A stretch of 64,000 bases of DNA from SPJN01 sp965229935 (GCA_965229935.1 CBDDKB010000002.1:1116001-1180000); one strand, 5' to 3'; positions 17,335 through 26,628 are shown, counted from the stretch's first letter. Made by a program: numbers and translations. The notes: generated from the letters alone by a model not told the origin.

Positions 17335-17970
17335 CTATTGTTCGTAGGGGCCCTTATAGCCTTTGGGTAGTTTGCGCGGCAGATCGACCTTGCCATCTTC
17401 GACGTCAGCAGCAACCCGCATAGCAATGATCCGGTCGGCATCTGGGCCAACCGATCCGTCGCGGCCCTTGCCTTTTTTGATGGCATCTACGTGATGCATA
17501 CCATCAACCACGCGACCCCAGACCGTATACTGACCGTTCAGATGACGTGCAGGACCGAAACAAATAAAGAATTGAGAATCCGCACTATCAGGATCATTGG
17601 CGCGTGCCATCGATACCGTACCGCGCAAATGACGGGCACGTGAAAACTCCGCAGGTAGATTAACACCTGATCCGCCTGTGCCGTCGCCATATGGATCACC
17701 TGTTTGCGCCATAAATCCGGGGATCACCCTATGAAACTTGATGCCATCGTAAAACTTGGCGCGGGTCAGCTCCTTGATACGTTCCACATGTTTGGGCGCA
17801 AGGTCAGGACGCATAGCGATAACAACGCGTCCGGTTTTCAATTGTAGATAAAGCGTATTTTCAAGATCAAGTGAGTCCAAATCTGCCGCCATGGGTGATG
17901 GCGCCAGGGTCACCATCGACACGAATGCAAATAATAGGGCTGCAAATTTGATCTTCATACGCTTTAACAT
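17335..17970 (-). CDS. Peptidyl-prolyl cis-trans isomerase, cyclophilin type, exported
   Basis: The 211-residue paralogue of the next gene has a signal peptide (basic start, hydrophobic FAALLFAFVSMVTLA, cleavage probably after PMAA near residue 29) and so should act in the periplasm. The cyclophilin core has KFHRVIPGFMAQTGDP, GTGGSG and SMARANDPDSADSQFFICF. A positively charged C-terminal extension (VDLPRKLPKGYKGPYEQ) is absent from the cytoplasmic copy. The ATG lies one base behind the coaD stop; an alternative ATG four codons in (17958) would also keep the signal peptide. Confidence 0.93.
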   Translation of the reverse strand: MLKRMKIKFAALLFAFVSMVTLAPSPMAADLDSLDLENTLYLQLKTGRVVIAMRPDLAPKHVERIKELTRAKFYDGIKFHRVIPGFMAQTGDPYGDGTGGSGVNLPAEFSRARHLRGTVSMARANDPDSADSQFFICFGPARHLNGQYTVWGRVVDGMHHVDAIKKGKGRDGSVGPDADRIIAMRVAADVEDGKVDLPRKLPKGYKGPYEQ

Positions 17971-17971
17971 C

Positions 17972-18475
17972 TTACTTCTCGTTCAGTTTTTCGGATAGAG
18001 CTGCCACGATAGCAGGCGGCACGAACGGCGTCACATCACCGCCCAAGCGCGCTATTTCCTTTACAAGACGCGAGGCGATGGCCTGATGGCCCGGTTCTGC
18101 CATAAAGAAGACAGTCTCAATATCGGCATTCAGCTTTTGGTTCATGCCGACCATCTGAAATTCATATTCAAAGTCTGCGACAGCACGAAGACCACGAATA
18201 ATGACCTGAGCGCCCAATTCTTCAGCAAACCCCATCAACAAGCCTTCAAATGGTACTGCGCGGATGACGCCATAACCTTCCTGATCAGACAAATGTGCTG
18301 TTTCTGCCATCACCATGTCTACGCGTTCTTCAAGCGTAAACATGGGGCCCTTGTCGCGATTGATCGCAACGCCAACCACAAGCTCATCCACCAGCTTGGC
18401 TGCCCGCTTAATAATATCGACATGCCCCAGTGTAATCGGGTCAAACGTGCCGGGATAAAGACCGATGCGCTTCAA
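17972..18475 (-). CDS. coaD: Pantetheine-phosphate adenylyltransferase
   Basis: CoaD makes dephospho-CoA from 4'-phosphopantetheine and ATP in coenzyme A synthesis. The 167-residue protein starts with KRIGLYPGTFDPITLGH, with the nucleotidyltransferase TxGH motif at residues 15-18, and holds IIRGLRAVADFEYEFQM and the ATP-loop region near residues 120-130. It lies in the order gyrA-coaD-cyclophilins-queA-tgt known from other Alphaproteobacteria, with about 113 bases to gyrA. Confidence 0.97.
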   Translation of the reverse strand: MKRIGLYPGTFDPITLGHVDIIKRAAKLVDELVVGVAINRDKGPMFTLEERVDMVMAETAHLSDQEGYGVIRAVPFEGLLMGFAEELGAQVIIRGLRAVADFEYEFQMVGMNQKLNADIETVFFMAEPGHQAIASRLVKEIARLGGDVTPFVPPAIVAALSEKLNEK

Positions 18476-18569
18476 ATGCCTGATCCTTTATAGTTCTGAA
18501 TTCATATAAGGGCGCGTTTTAGCGAGTTCTATGCCTTTTGACCAGACCCAAGCGGTAATTTCCGCCTGT

Positions 18570-18591
18570 GATCAAGCTGAGATCAAGCTCA
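18570..18591. repeat. Tandem 11-base duplication across the gyrA stop
   Basis: GATCAAGCTGA and GATCAAGCTCA stand head to tail, ten of eleven identical. The second copy covers the gyrA stop codon on the minus strand. It is most likely a small slippage duplication. Confidence 0.4.
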
Positions 18592-21402
18592 GCCCTCTGA
18601 GTTGGCGTCAGGCGTTTCATCACCTGTTTCAGCTACACCTTCGGCGGGCTCTTCTGCATCACTATCGTCAGAATCGCTTTCGTCAATACGCTCAGCGGAT
18701 ACAACCTGCTCGTCCTTATCAAGACGGAACAGGATGACACCTTGGGTATTCCGGCCTGCAATCCGAATTTCATCAACCGCCGATCTGATCAATTTGCCAC
18801 CATTGGTGACCATCATCAGCTGATCTGTATCCGAAACCGGGAATGCGGCAACGACCTCTGACCCTCGTTTTGAGGTATCGATTGCGACAATGCCCTTCCC
18901 GCCACGATTTGTGACACGATATTCAAAGGCAGAGCTACGCTTGCCATACCCATCAGCAGTAATGGTCAGAACAAACTCTTCAAGAGCATTCAATTCCGCA
19001 AATCGTTCAGATGGGATAACCGTATCAACAGGTTCGGCCCCATCGCTGTCACGGCGCAGCGCATTTGCCTGCCTGATATAGGCATCGCGTTCATCTGTAT
19101 CGAGGTCAACATGGCGCAGCGCACTCATCGAAATCACCCGATCACCATCGGCAAGCGTTATGCCTCGCACGCCTGTTGAGTTACGGCTGGCAAAGACGCG
19201 CACATTATCGACCCGTGTGCGGACGCTCATGCCGCCTGCGGTGGCGAGCAGAATGTCCTGATCTTCACGGCAGATGCAGACATTGACGATTTTATCTGTT
19301 GGATTGCCGTCATCATCCTCAGGCAGTTTCATGGCAATCTTGCCATTCGCCATCACATTGCCGAAGTCAGACAGACGGTTCCGCCTGATCCCACCTGATG
19401 CAGTGGCGAACATGACGAACAAATCTTCCCAGGTGCTTTCATCTTCGGGTAGAGGCATAACGGTTTGGATCGTCTCGCCCTGTTTTAGGGGCAAGAGATT
19501 GACCATCGGGCGCCCCTTGGCCTGCGGACTTGCAAGCGGCAGGCGCCACACCTTCATCTTGTACACCATGCCACGGCTGGAGAAAAACAGCATCGGCGTG
19601 TGTGTGCTGGAGACAAATATGGTGCGGACGAAATCTTCATCCTTCGTCGACATCCCTGCCCGGCCTTTACCACCACGACGCTGAGCACGATAGGTGGAAA
19701 GCGGCACGCGCTTGATATAGCCCTGATGCGAGACAGTGACGACCATATCCTCGCGCTGGATCAGGTCTTCATCATCCATTTCACCCATCTGTTCGACAAA
19801 TTCTGAACGGCGCGGCGTTGCGAACTGGTCTTTCACTTCAACCAATTCATTTTTGAGGATTTCATATAGTTTCTCGCGGCTGCGCAGAATTTCCAAAAAC
19901 TCAGCAATTGCATTACCAAGTTTTTGCAGCTCATCCCCGATTTCATCGCGGCCAAGTGCAGTCAGGCGGTTCAAGCGCAGTTCAAGAATGGCGCGGGCCT
20001 GTTCTTCCGACATTTGATAGGTCGGCTCTGCCGCTGTTTCATCAACCTTATGACGGGGATCATCAACCAGCCGGATCAGGGGCATAATCTCACCCACAGG
20101 CCAATGACGTTCCATCAATTGCGCACGCGCCGTTGCAGGGTCAGGCGCCGACCTGATCAGGCGGATCACCTCATCAATATTGGCAACCGCGGTTACAAGC
20201 CCGACCAAAACATGCGCACGATCACGCGCCTTATTCAGTTCAAACCGCGTGCGACGGGTAATCACCTCTTCCCTAAAGCCGATAAAGGCTTCCAAGAACT
20301 GTTTGAGGTTCATCAATTCGGGCTTGCCGCTATTCAGCGCCAGCATATTGGCCCCGAATGAGGTCTGTAATTGCGAGAAACGATAAAGCTGGTTCAGAAC
20401 AACGTCTGCCACAGCCTCTTTCTTCAGCTCTATCACAACGCGGACGCCCTGACGGTCAGATTCGTCGCGCAGATCGGAAATCCCCTCAATCCGCTTGTCG
20501 CGGACAAGTTCGGCGATCTTTTCGATCATATTGGCCTTATTGACCTGATAGGGGATTTCATGAACGACAATGCGCTGCCGTCCCTTGCCATCCTCTTCAA
20601 TCTCGACCTTTGACCGCATGATGATGGAACCGCGCCCCGTCATCGCTGCAGACCGCGCACCCGCACGGCCCATAATCAATGCCCCGGTGGGGAAGTCAGG
20701 GCCGGGAATAATCTCCATCAAATCTTCGATAGATAGATTGGGATTATCCGCAAGGGCCAGACAGCCATCAATCACCTCGCCCAAATTATGGGGCGGGACA
20801 TTGGTTGCCATACCAACCGCAATACCACCTGCCCCATTGACCAGAATATTCGGGAACCGGGCGGGCAGAACCGTCGGCTCTGTCTCTGAATCATCATAGT
20901 TGGTTTGGAAATCAACCGTGTCTTTATCAAGGTCGGCCAGCAAGGCACCTGCTGACTTGTCCATGCGCACTTCGGTATAACGCATGGCGGCAGGCGGATC
21001 ACCATCCATCGACCCAAAGTTACCCTGCCCGTCAAGCAGCGGCAGCCTTAGCGAGAAATCCTGCGCCATGCGCACAAGCGCGTCATAGATCGACTGGTCA
21101 CCATGGGGGTGATATTTACCGATCACGTCACCGACAACACGGGCAGACTTACGATAGGGCTTTGACCAATCGTAATTATTCTCATGCATGGAATAAAGAA
21201 TACGCCGATGCACAGGCTTTAACCCGTCACGCACATCGGGCAAGGCACGGGAGACAATGACGCTCATCGCATAGTCGAGATAAGCTGTCTTCATCTCACT
21301 TTCGATGGAGATGGGACGGATATCCGTACTTAAAAAACCGGCCCGGCCATCATCTGGTGATGAAGGTGCGGGTGTGTCCTGCGGTTCGTCAATATCGCTC
21401 AC
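18589..21402 (-). CDS. gyrA: DNA gyrase subunit A
   Basis: The breakage-reunion subunit of gyrase, 937 residues, introduces negative supercoils with GyrB. The catalytic tyrosine is Y142 in AAMRYTEVR, and the GyrA box is AQRRGGKGRAGM in the C-terminal beta-pinwheel. The helix corresponding to the quinolone-resistance region reads HPHGDQSIYDALVRM, with Q103 at the position of E. coli Ser83. The acidic C-terminal tail is rich in Asp, Glu and Ser. The start is GTG at 21402, supported by AGGG upstream and by the absence of a better ATG before the conserved core. Confidence 0.98.
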   Translation of the reverse strand: MSDIDEPQDTPAPSSPDDGRAGFLSTDIRPISIESEMKTAYLDYAMSVIVSRALPDVRDGLKPVHRRILYSMHENNYDWSKPYRKSARVVGDVIGKYHPHGDQSIYDALVRMAQDFSLRLPLLDGQGNFGSMDGDPPAAMRYTEVRMDKSAGALLADLDKDTVDFQTNYDDSETEPTVLPARFPNILVNGAGGIAVGMATNVPPHNLGEVIDGCLALADNPNLSIEDLMEIIPGPDFPTGALIMGRAGARSAAMTGRGSIIMRSKVEIEEDGKGRQRIVVHEIPYQVNKANMIEKIAELVRDKRIEGISDLRDESDRQGVRVVIELKKEAVADVVLNQLYRFSQLQTSFGANMLALNSGKPELMNLKQFLEAFIGFREEVITRRTRFELNKARDRAHVLVGLVTAVANIDEVIRLIRSAPDPATARAQLMERHWPVGEIMPLIRLVDDPRHKVDETAAEPTYQMSEEQARAILELRLNRLTALGRDEIGDELQKLGNAIAEFLEILRSREKLYEILKNELVEVKDQFATPRRSEFVEQMGEMDDEDLIQREDMVVTVSHQGYIKRVPLSTYRAQRRGGKGRAGMSTKDEDFVRTIFVSSTHTPMLFFSSRGMVYKMKVWRLPLASPQAKGRPMVNLLPLKQGETIQTVMPLPEDESTWEDLFVMFATASGGIRRNRLSDFGNVMANGKIAMKLPEDDDGNPTDKIVNVCICREDQDILLATAGGMSVRTRVDNVRVFASRNSTGVRGITLADGDRVISMSALRHVDLDTDERDAYIRQANALRRDSDGAEPVDTVIPSERFAELNALEEFVLTITADGYGKRSSAFEYRVTNRGGKGIVAIDTSKRGSEVVAAFPVSDTDQLMMVTNGGKLIRSAVDEIRIAGRNTQGVILFRLDKDEQVVSAERIDESDSDDSDAEEPAEGVAETGDETPDANSEG

Positions 21403-21582
21403 AAAAAGGCCCTAAAATCTGCGCTGCCATTGTTTCATTCAGGGCTGTGGGGCACCCCGAATCCGTTGGATTTTTATACCCCTCACAATGGCCTGTGTCA
21501 CGGATTCGTAACGTCTATTTGCGTTCTATTTTACGTCTTATATTTCAATGGCTTATATGGGATAAATTTGGGCAAATTTGAC

Positions 21583-21616
21583 CAAAAATAATGGGCAGCG
21601 CAGAACACGCCGCCCA
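21583..21616 (-). terminator. Rho-independent terminator after the SPFH gene
   Basis: On the minus strand TGGGCGGCG-TGTTCTG-CGCTGCCCA forms a nine-pair stem (one G-U-type weak pair) followed by TTATTTTT. It sits about 50 bases past the stop of the SPFH gene and about 180 bases upstream of gyrA, so it separates the two. Confidence 0.85.
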
Positions 21617-21667
21617 GTGTACAGATACCCGAATCTATCATCGGATCATTTCATCAGATTATACCTG

Positions 21668-22561
21668 CTAGGCATTGACCAAACCGTTCGTCAAAGCGGC
21701 CTGCCCGCCACTGCCTGTTAACGCATCATAGGGCATAATAAGGGTTGTCCCTTGGTTATTCGATGCCTCTTTCAGCGCCTCTAGCGTATAGATTTGCGTT
21801 AAATGGGCGGCGACCAAATCATCTTTCGCCCCCGGCATGGCATCCTTAATTTTATTAAAGTCTTCCTTAAAGCCGTTGGCGATTGCTGCACGTTGATCAG
21901 CGATCCCCTTACCGTTCAGCGCCATTGCAGCAGCCGAGGCTTCTGCAGCGCGCACCTGAATGGTCTTGTTGGCCTGTGCCTCATTTTCTGCCGATTCCAA
22001 ATTACGTTTTGACGATATCACCCGGTCAAATGATGAGCGTACTTCAGCCGAAACCTGCGGTTCGTCAATAAGGACATCGACAATCTCATAGCCAAACTCG
22101 CTGAATTGTTCCGCCAGCTCAGCCTTTACCTCAGTCGTGATCTTTTCCTTGTCATCGTAGATCTCTTGAAGCTCCAACCCATTAATGGCTGAGCGGATCC
22201 GGTTCATGACATAAGATTTCAACTGTTCTTCAGGCCGATCAAGTTCGTAAAACGCGGCCTGCACACTGTCGTCCTTGCGGCCTACGCGAAACTGCACCGC
22301 AACAGGCAGCATTATAAAGACATTGTCTTTAGACTTCACACCAAGTTCAGAATTCAATTCCTGCACCTGCAAAGAAACGCAAGCGACAACTTTGTCGATC
22401 GGGTATGGCAGTTTGATATTCAATCCGGGTTGTCTGACCGAATGAAACTTACCAAACCGCTCCACCACATCGTTGGACTTTGCGCGTACAACGAAAATAG
22501 ACGTATAGAGTATAAAGCCGACCAAAATCAGCAACAGCACTGAAGTAAACAAACCAAGCAT
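21668..22561 (-). CDS. SPFH/band 7 family membrane protein (stomatin-like)
   Basis: A 297-residue membrane-anchored prohibitin/stomatin-like protein. The start at 22561 is set by a strong AGGAAAGG site and gives an N-terminal anchor (LFTSVLLLILVGFILYTSIFV) followed by the band 7 domain: VVERFGKFHSVRQPGLNIKLPYPID, then a helical coiled-coil region with ESAENEAQANKTIQVRAAEASA. Such proteins form large oligomers in ordered membrane regions and often control proteases. No NfeD or HflK/HflC partner gene is next to it, so it is a stand-alone member. It ends with a terminator at 21583-21616. Confidence 0.9.
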   Translation of the reverse strand: MLGLFTSVLLLILVGFILYTSIFVVRAKSNDVVERFGKFHSVRQPGLNIKLPYPIDKVVACVSLQVQELNSELGVKSKDNVFIMLPVAVQFRVGRKDDSVQAAFYELDRPEEQLKSYVMNRIRSAINGLELQEIYDDKEKITTEVKAELAEQFSEFGYEIVDVLIDEPQVSAEVRSSFDRVISSKRNLESAENEAQANKTIQVRAAEASAAAMALNGKGIADQRAAIANGFKEDFNKIKDAMPGAKDDLVAAHLTQIYTLEALKEASNNQGTTLIMPYDALTGSGGQAALTNGLVNA

Positions 22562-22723
22562 ATTTTTTCCTTTCCTACTGTGCGGGGGCGATAGACTGAA
22601 TTCAGATACCGCTTTTTTGAGCCCCGACAGTCGAAAGATCACATATGCCGTGCCGTTTAGGGAGCGGAATAGCACCCCGGAATAACATAGAAAAAGAACA
22701 TATAGCTGACTGCTTGGGTCTCC

Positions 22724-22762
22724 AAAAGAAAAGAGCCAACGCTACATTTATGTAACGCTGGC
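22724..22762 (-). terminator. Rho-independent terminator after ssb
   Basis: The minus strand reads GCCAGCGTTACAT, a short loop, then ATGTAGCGTTGGC (about 12 pairs including two G-U), followed by TCTTTTCTTTT. It lies 41 bases past the ssb stop. Confidence 0.87.
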
Positions 22763-22802
22763 CCTTATCCAGTTTGCATTTTAGAAGGCGTTACTATCGC
22801 GC

Positions 22803-23297
22803 CTAGAACGGGATTTCGTCGTCAAAGTCGGCACCGCCACCACCAGATGAGCCGCCGCCAAAGTCGTCACGGCCACCGCCGCCTGAACTTCCGCCGCCGC
22901 CAGAACCACCAAAGTCATCACGGCCACCGCCGCCGCCACCGCCATTGCGGCCATCAAGCATGGTCAGTTCACCACGGAACCGTTGCAACACAACTTCTGT
23001 TGAATAGCGGTCATTGCCATTCTGGTCCTGCCACTTGCGGGTTTGCAATTGGCCTTCGACATAGACCTTTGAGCCCTTGCGCAAATATTGCTCCGCAATC
23101 CGGCCCAAATTCTCGTTAAAAATGACAACACGGTGCCATTCGGTGCGTTCCCGCCGCTCACCAGAGTTGCGATCTTTCCAAGTCTCCGACGTGGCAAGCC
23201 GCAAATTCACAATCGGGTCGCCATTTTGCGTGTGCCGCACCTCAGGGTCCGCCCCCAAATTCCCCACAAGGATCACCTTATTGACACTACCTGCCAT
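22803..23297 (-). CDS. ssb: Single-stranded DNA-binding protein
   Basis: SSB coats single-stranded DNA and recruits repair and replication proteins. The 164-residue protein starts MAGSVNKVILVGNLGADPE (OB fold, residues 1-110), has a glycine-rich linker, and ends in the acidic tip DFDDEIPF that binds partners. The ATG at 23297 follows TAAGGAAAG. The linker contains two GRDDFGG repeats whose DDF echoes the acidic tip. The gene is divergent from uvrA, an order seen in many bacteria where both can be damage-regulated. Confidence 0.97.
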   Translation of the reverse strand: MAGSVNKVILVGNLGADPEVRHTQNGDPIVNLRLATSETWKDRNSGERRERTEWHRVVIFNENLGRIAEQYLRKGSKVYVEGQLQTRKWQDQNGNDRYSTEVVLQRFRGELTMLDGRNGGGGGGGRDDFGGSGGGGSSGGGGRDDFGGGSSGGGGADFDDEIPF

Positions 23298-23490
23298 CTT
23301 ACTTTCCTTAACTAATCTGTCGGGCACAATTGGCCCGAACCTTTCCGAGTCACGTATTGAGAAGCAAGACAATAGCGGCACTGTTAACCTGCTGCCACTA
23401 CAAACTTGCCCTCTAGATAGATAGATTTTGTACCCTCTTTGTTCTATATTGTCCAGACAGGAATATCACCCCTGATTCGAAACTAGGAAG

Positions 23491-23514
23491 CTGTCCTAAA
23501 ACTTGATAGGACAG
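23491..23514. promoter_or_regulatory. Perfect inverted repeat upstream of uvrA
   Basis: CTGTCCTA-AAACTTGA-TAGGACAG is a perfect eight-base dyad with an eight-base spacer, 40 bases before the uvrA start. The half-site CTGTCCTA also occurs in the dyad at 4888-4904. It may be an operator for uvrA and perhaps ssb. It does not match the alphaproteobacterial LexA box GTTC-N7-GTTC. Confidence 0.45.
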
Positions 23515-23553
23515 ACTACTTCCATCCACAGGCACAAATACAAAGAACCGACC

Positions 23554-26500
23554 ATGCTGACTGAAATTTCCGTCCAAGGCGCACGCGAACATAATCTAAA
23601 AAATATCAATGTGACCATGCCGCGTGACAAGCTGATCGTTGTGACGGGCCTGTCGGGGTCTGGCAAAAGCTCGCTCGCCTTTGATACGATCTATGCCGAA
23701 GGGCAGCGCCGCTATGTGGAAAGTCTGTCAGCCTATGCGCGCCAGTTCTTGCAACTGATGCAAAAGCCTGACGTGGACCATATTGAGGGGCTGTCACCCG
23801 CAATCTCAATCGAACAGAAAACAACCTCGCGCAATCCCCGCTCAACCGTTGGGACAGTGACAGAGATTTATGATTATCTGCGCCTGCTGTTCGCGCGGAT
23901 CGGCGTGCCCTACTCCCCCGCTACGGGTCTGCCCATCGAAAGTCAAACCGTCAGCCAAATGGTTGACCGCATGATGAAGATCAAAGATGGACAAAGACTT
24001 TATCTGCTTGCCCCCTATGTGCGTGGCCGCAAGGGTGAATATCGCAAGGACCTGAAAGACCTGCAAAAACAGGGCTTCCAACGGGTCAAGATCGACGGCG
24101 AGTTCTATGAGATTGATGACACCCCGGCGCTCGACAAAAAGAAAAAGCATGATATCGACGTTGTTGTTGATCGGCTGGTCATCAAGAAAGGGCTTGAACA
24201 ACGTCTTGCCGATAGTTTGGAAACTGCGCTTAAACTCGCTGACGATATTGCCATTGCCGAATATGCAGATAGTGGTGAGCGGCTGACTTTTTCGGCCAAG
24301 TTCGCCTGCCCTGTTTCCGGCTTTACGATTGAAGAGATTGAGCCACGCTTATTTTCCTTCAACGCGCCATTCGGTGCCTGCCCATCCTGTGACGGGTTGG
24401 GCTTTGAAATGCAGTTTGACCCAGAACTGGTTGCGCCTGATCACAGCCTGTCCTTGGAAAAGGGCGCAATGGCCCCATGGTCCAAGACAACCTCCCCCTA
24501 TTATCAGCAAACGCTGCGCGCTGTTGTGAAGAAATTCGGCGGCGATATGCGCACCCCGTTTAAAGACCTGCCGCAAAAAACGCAGGAAGCGATCATGTGG
24601 GGGTCAGGCAGCACAGCGGTCACCTTTATCTATGATGATGGCGTCCGCCGCTATGAGCGGACCAAACCGTTTGAAGGGGTCATCCCAAACCTTAACCGTC
24701 GCTGGCGTGAAACCGACTCTATCGGTGTGCGCGAGGAGCTTGAGAAATATCAAACCAAAAAACCATGTGATGCCTGCGACGGCTATCGGCTGCGTCCGGA
24801 AAGTCTGGCGGTTAAAATCAATGGGCTCCATATCGGCGAAACAGTTGAAATGTCGATCCGCGAGGCGGGCGCATGGTTTGAAGCCCTGCCGAAAAAGCTG
24901 ACTAAAAAGCAGATGAGCATCGCAGATCGCATCTTGCGCGAGATCAACGAACGGCTTGGCTTCTTGAACAATGTGGGGCTGGATTATCTGACCCTCTCCC
25001 GCTCCTCCGGCACATTATCGGGCGGCGAAAGCCAGCGTATCCGCCTTGCCTCCCAAATCGGGTCGGGGCTGACGGGTGTGCTTTATGTGCTGGACGAACC
25101 ATCCATTGGCCTTCATCAACGCGACAATGAACGGCTGCTAAAAACCCTGACGCGCTTGCGCGATCTGGGGAACACAGTGATTGTGGTCGAACATGACGAA
25201 GACGCAATCCGCACCGCCGATCACGTCATCGACATTGGCCCCGGCGCTGGCGTTCATGGTGGCGAAATTGTCGCCCACGGCACGCCAGACGACATTATGC
25301 AAAGCCCCGATAGTTTAACCGGGAAATATCTGGTCGGGCTGGAACAAATCCCTGTCCCGTCTAATAGGCGTGAGGCAAATCTTGATCGGGCGGTTACCGT
25401 CGTTGGCGCCAAAGGCAACAATCTTAAGGGGGTTGATGCCACCTTCCCGCTTGGACTGTTTGTTGCTGTTACAGGCGTGTCAGGCGGCGGCAAGTCTACC
25501 CTGACGGTCGAAACGCTTTATAAAGCGGCCGGGCGGCACCTAAACGGCTCCCGCCTACACCCTGCGTCTCATGACAGGATTGAAGGGCTTGGCCATTTGG
25601 ACAAGGTGATTGATATCGACCAGTCACCTATCGGTAGAACCCCACGGTCAAACCCTGCCACATATACAGGTGCCTTCACCCCGATCCGGGACTGGTTTGC
25701 GGGACTACCGGAAAGCCAGGCACGCGGGTACAAGCCGGGCCGCTTTTCCTTTAACGTCAAGGGCGGTCGGTGCGAGGCCTGTCAGGGCGATGGCGTCATC
25801 AAGATCGAGATGCACTTCCTGCCCGATGTCTATGTGACCTGCGATGTATGCGAAGGCAAACGGTATAACCGCGAGACGTTGGAAGTTCTGTTCAAAGGCA
25901 AATCCATTGCCGATGTCTTGGATATGACTGTCGAGGACGCCTGCGACTTCTTCAAGGCTGTGCCCGCCATCAGGGACAAGCTGGTCACCCTGAACGAAGT
26001 TGGGCTGGGATATATCAAGGTCGGCCAACAGGCCACAACCTTGTCAGGAGGTGAAGCGCAGCGCGTTAAACTTGCCAAGGAATTATCAAAACGCGCCACC
26101 GGCCGAACCCTGTATATTTTGGACGAGCCGACAACGGGCCTTCATTTCGATGATGTGCGCAAATTACTTGAGGTGCTGCACCGCCTTGTTGACACAGGCA
26201 ACACAGTTGTCGTCATTGAACATAATCTTGAGGTGATTAAGACAGCCGATTGGCTGATCGACCTTGGCCCTGAAGGGGGCGATGGCGGCGGCGAAGTGGT
26301 TGCGCAAGGCACCCCTGAAGATGTGGTGAAAGAAAAGCGGTCCTATACCGGGCATTTCCTGAAGCCGATCCTGTCTGGCAAACGAACCCATGTTGAACGG
26401 TACGAGGCTCCCAAGGGACGCGCCATGCCGAAAAGCAAGGCTGCCCTAAAACGCGAAGCTGCTGCCGCAAAGAAGGCTGCCGCCGCCAAAAAACCGACGG

Positions 26501-26613
26501 CTAAGAAAACAGTCGCTAAAAAGACAGGAGCCAAGAAAACTGCTGCCAAAAAAACAGCGACAAAGAAAACGACCACTAAAAAGAAAACAACAACAAGGCG
26601 GCGCGCGTCCTAG
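23554..26613 (+). CDS. uvrA: Excinuclease ABC subunit UvrA with a lysine/alanine-rich C-terminal tail
   Basis: UvrA finds bulky DNA lesions for nucleotide excision repair. The 1019-residue protein has both ABC modules: Walker A GLSGSGKS at 32-39, ABC signature LSGGESQRIRLA, second Walker A GVSGGGKST near 641 (Gly where SGK is usual), and second signature LSGGEAQRVKLA. Cys pairs CPSC and CEAC/CDVC mark zinc modules. After the normal end (about residue 957) comes a 62-residue tail made of AKK/TKK repeats, like histone H1-type tails; it may add non-specific DNA binding. The start at 23554 gives the family N-terminus MLTEISVQGAREHNLKN. Confidence 0.98.
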   Translation: MLTEISVQGAREHNLKNINVTMPRDKLIVVTGLSGSGKSSLAFDTIYAEGQRRYVESLSAYARQFLQLMQKPDVDHIEGLSPAISIEQKTTSRNPRSTVGTVTEIYDYLRLLFARIGVPYSPATGLPIESQTVSQMVDRMMKIKDGQRLYLLAPYVRGRKGEYRKDLKDLQKQGFQRVKIDGEFYEIDDTPALDKKKKHDIDVVVDRLVIKKGLEQRLADSLETALKLADDIAIAEYADSGERLTFSAKFACPVSGFTIEEIEPRLFSFNAPFGACPSCDGLGFEMQFDPELVAPDHSLSLEKGAMAPWSKTTSPYYQQTLRAVVKKFGGDMRTPFKDLPQKTQEAIMWGSGSTAVTFIYDDGVRRYERTKPFEGVIPNLNRRWRETDSIGVREELEKYQTKKPCDACDGYRLRPESLAVKINGLHIGETVEMSIREAGAWFEALPKKLTKKQMSIADRILREINERLGFLNNVGLDYLTLSRSSGTLSGGESQRIRLASQIGSGLTGVLYVLDEPSIGLHQRDNERLLKTLTRLRDLGNTVIVVEHDEDAIRTADHVIDIGPGAGVHGGEIVAHGTPDDIMQSPDSLTGKYLVGLEQIPVPSNRREANLDRAVTVVGAKGNNLKGVDATFPLGLFVAVTGVSGGGKSTLTVETLYKAAGRHLNGSRLHPASHDRIEGLGHLDKVIDIDQSPIGRTPRSNPATYTGAFTPIRDWFAGLPESQARGYKPGRFSFNVKGGRCEACQGDGVIKIEMHFLPDVYVTCDVCEGKRYNRETLEVLFKGKSIADVLDMTVEDACDFFKAVPAIRDKLVTLNEVGLGYIKVGQQATTLSGGEAQRVKLAKELSKRATGRTLYILDEPTTGLHFDDVRKLLEVLHRLVDTGNTVVVIEHNLEVIKTADWLIDLGPEGGDGGGEVVAQGTPEDVVKEKRSYTGHFLKPILSGKRTHVERYEAPKGRAMPKSKAALKREAAAAKKAAAAKKPTAKKTVAKKTGAKKTAAKKTATKKTTTKKKTTTRRRAS

Positions 26614-26628
26614 TGACGAGCGCCACCC

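Noticed and set aside
23441..23454. Possible LexA box (GTTC-N7-GTTC) upstream of uvrA
   Set aside because: The sequence reads GTTCTATATTGTCC; the second half-site is GTCC at the wrong spacing, so it does not fit the alphaproteobacterial consensus.
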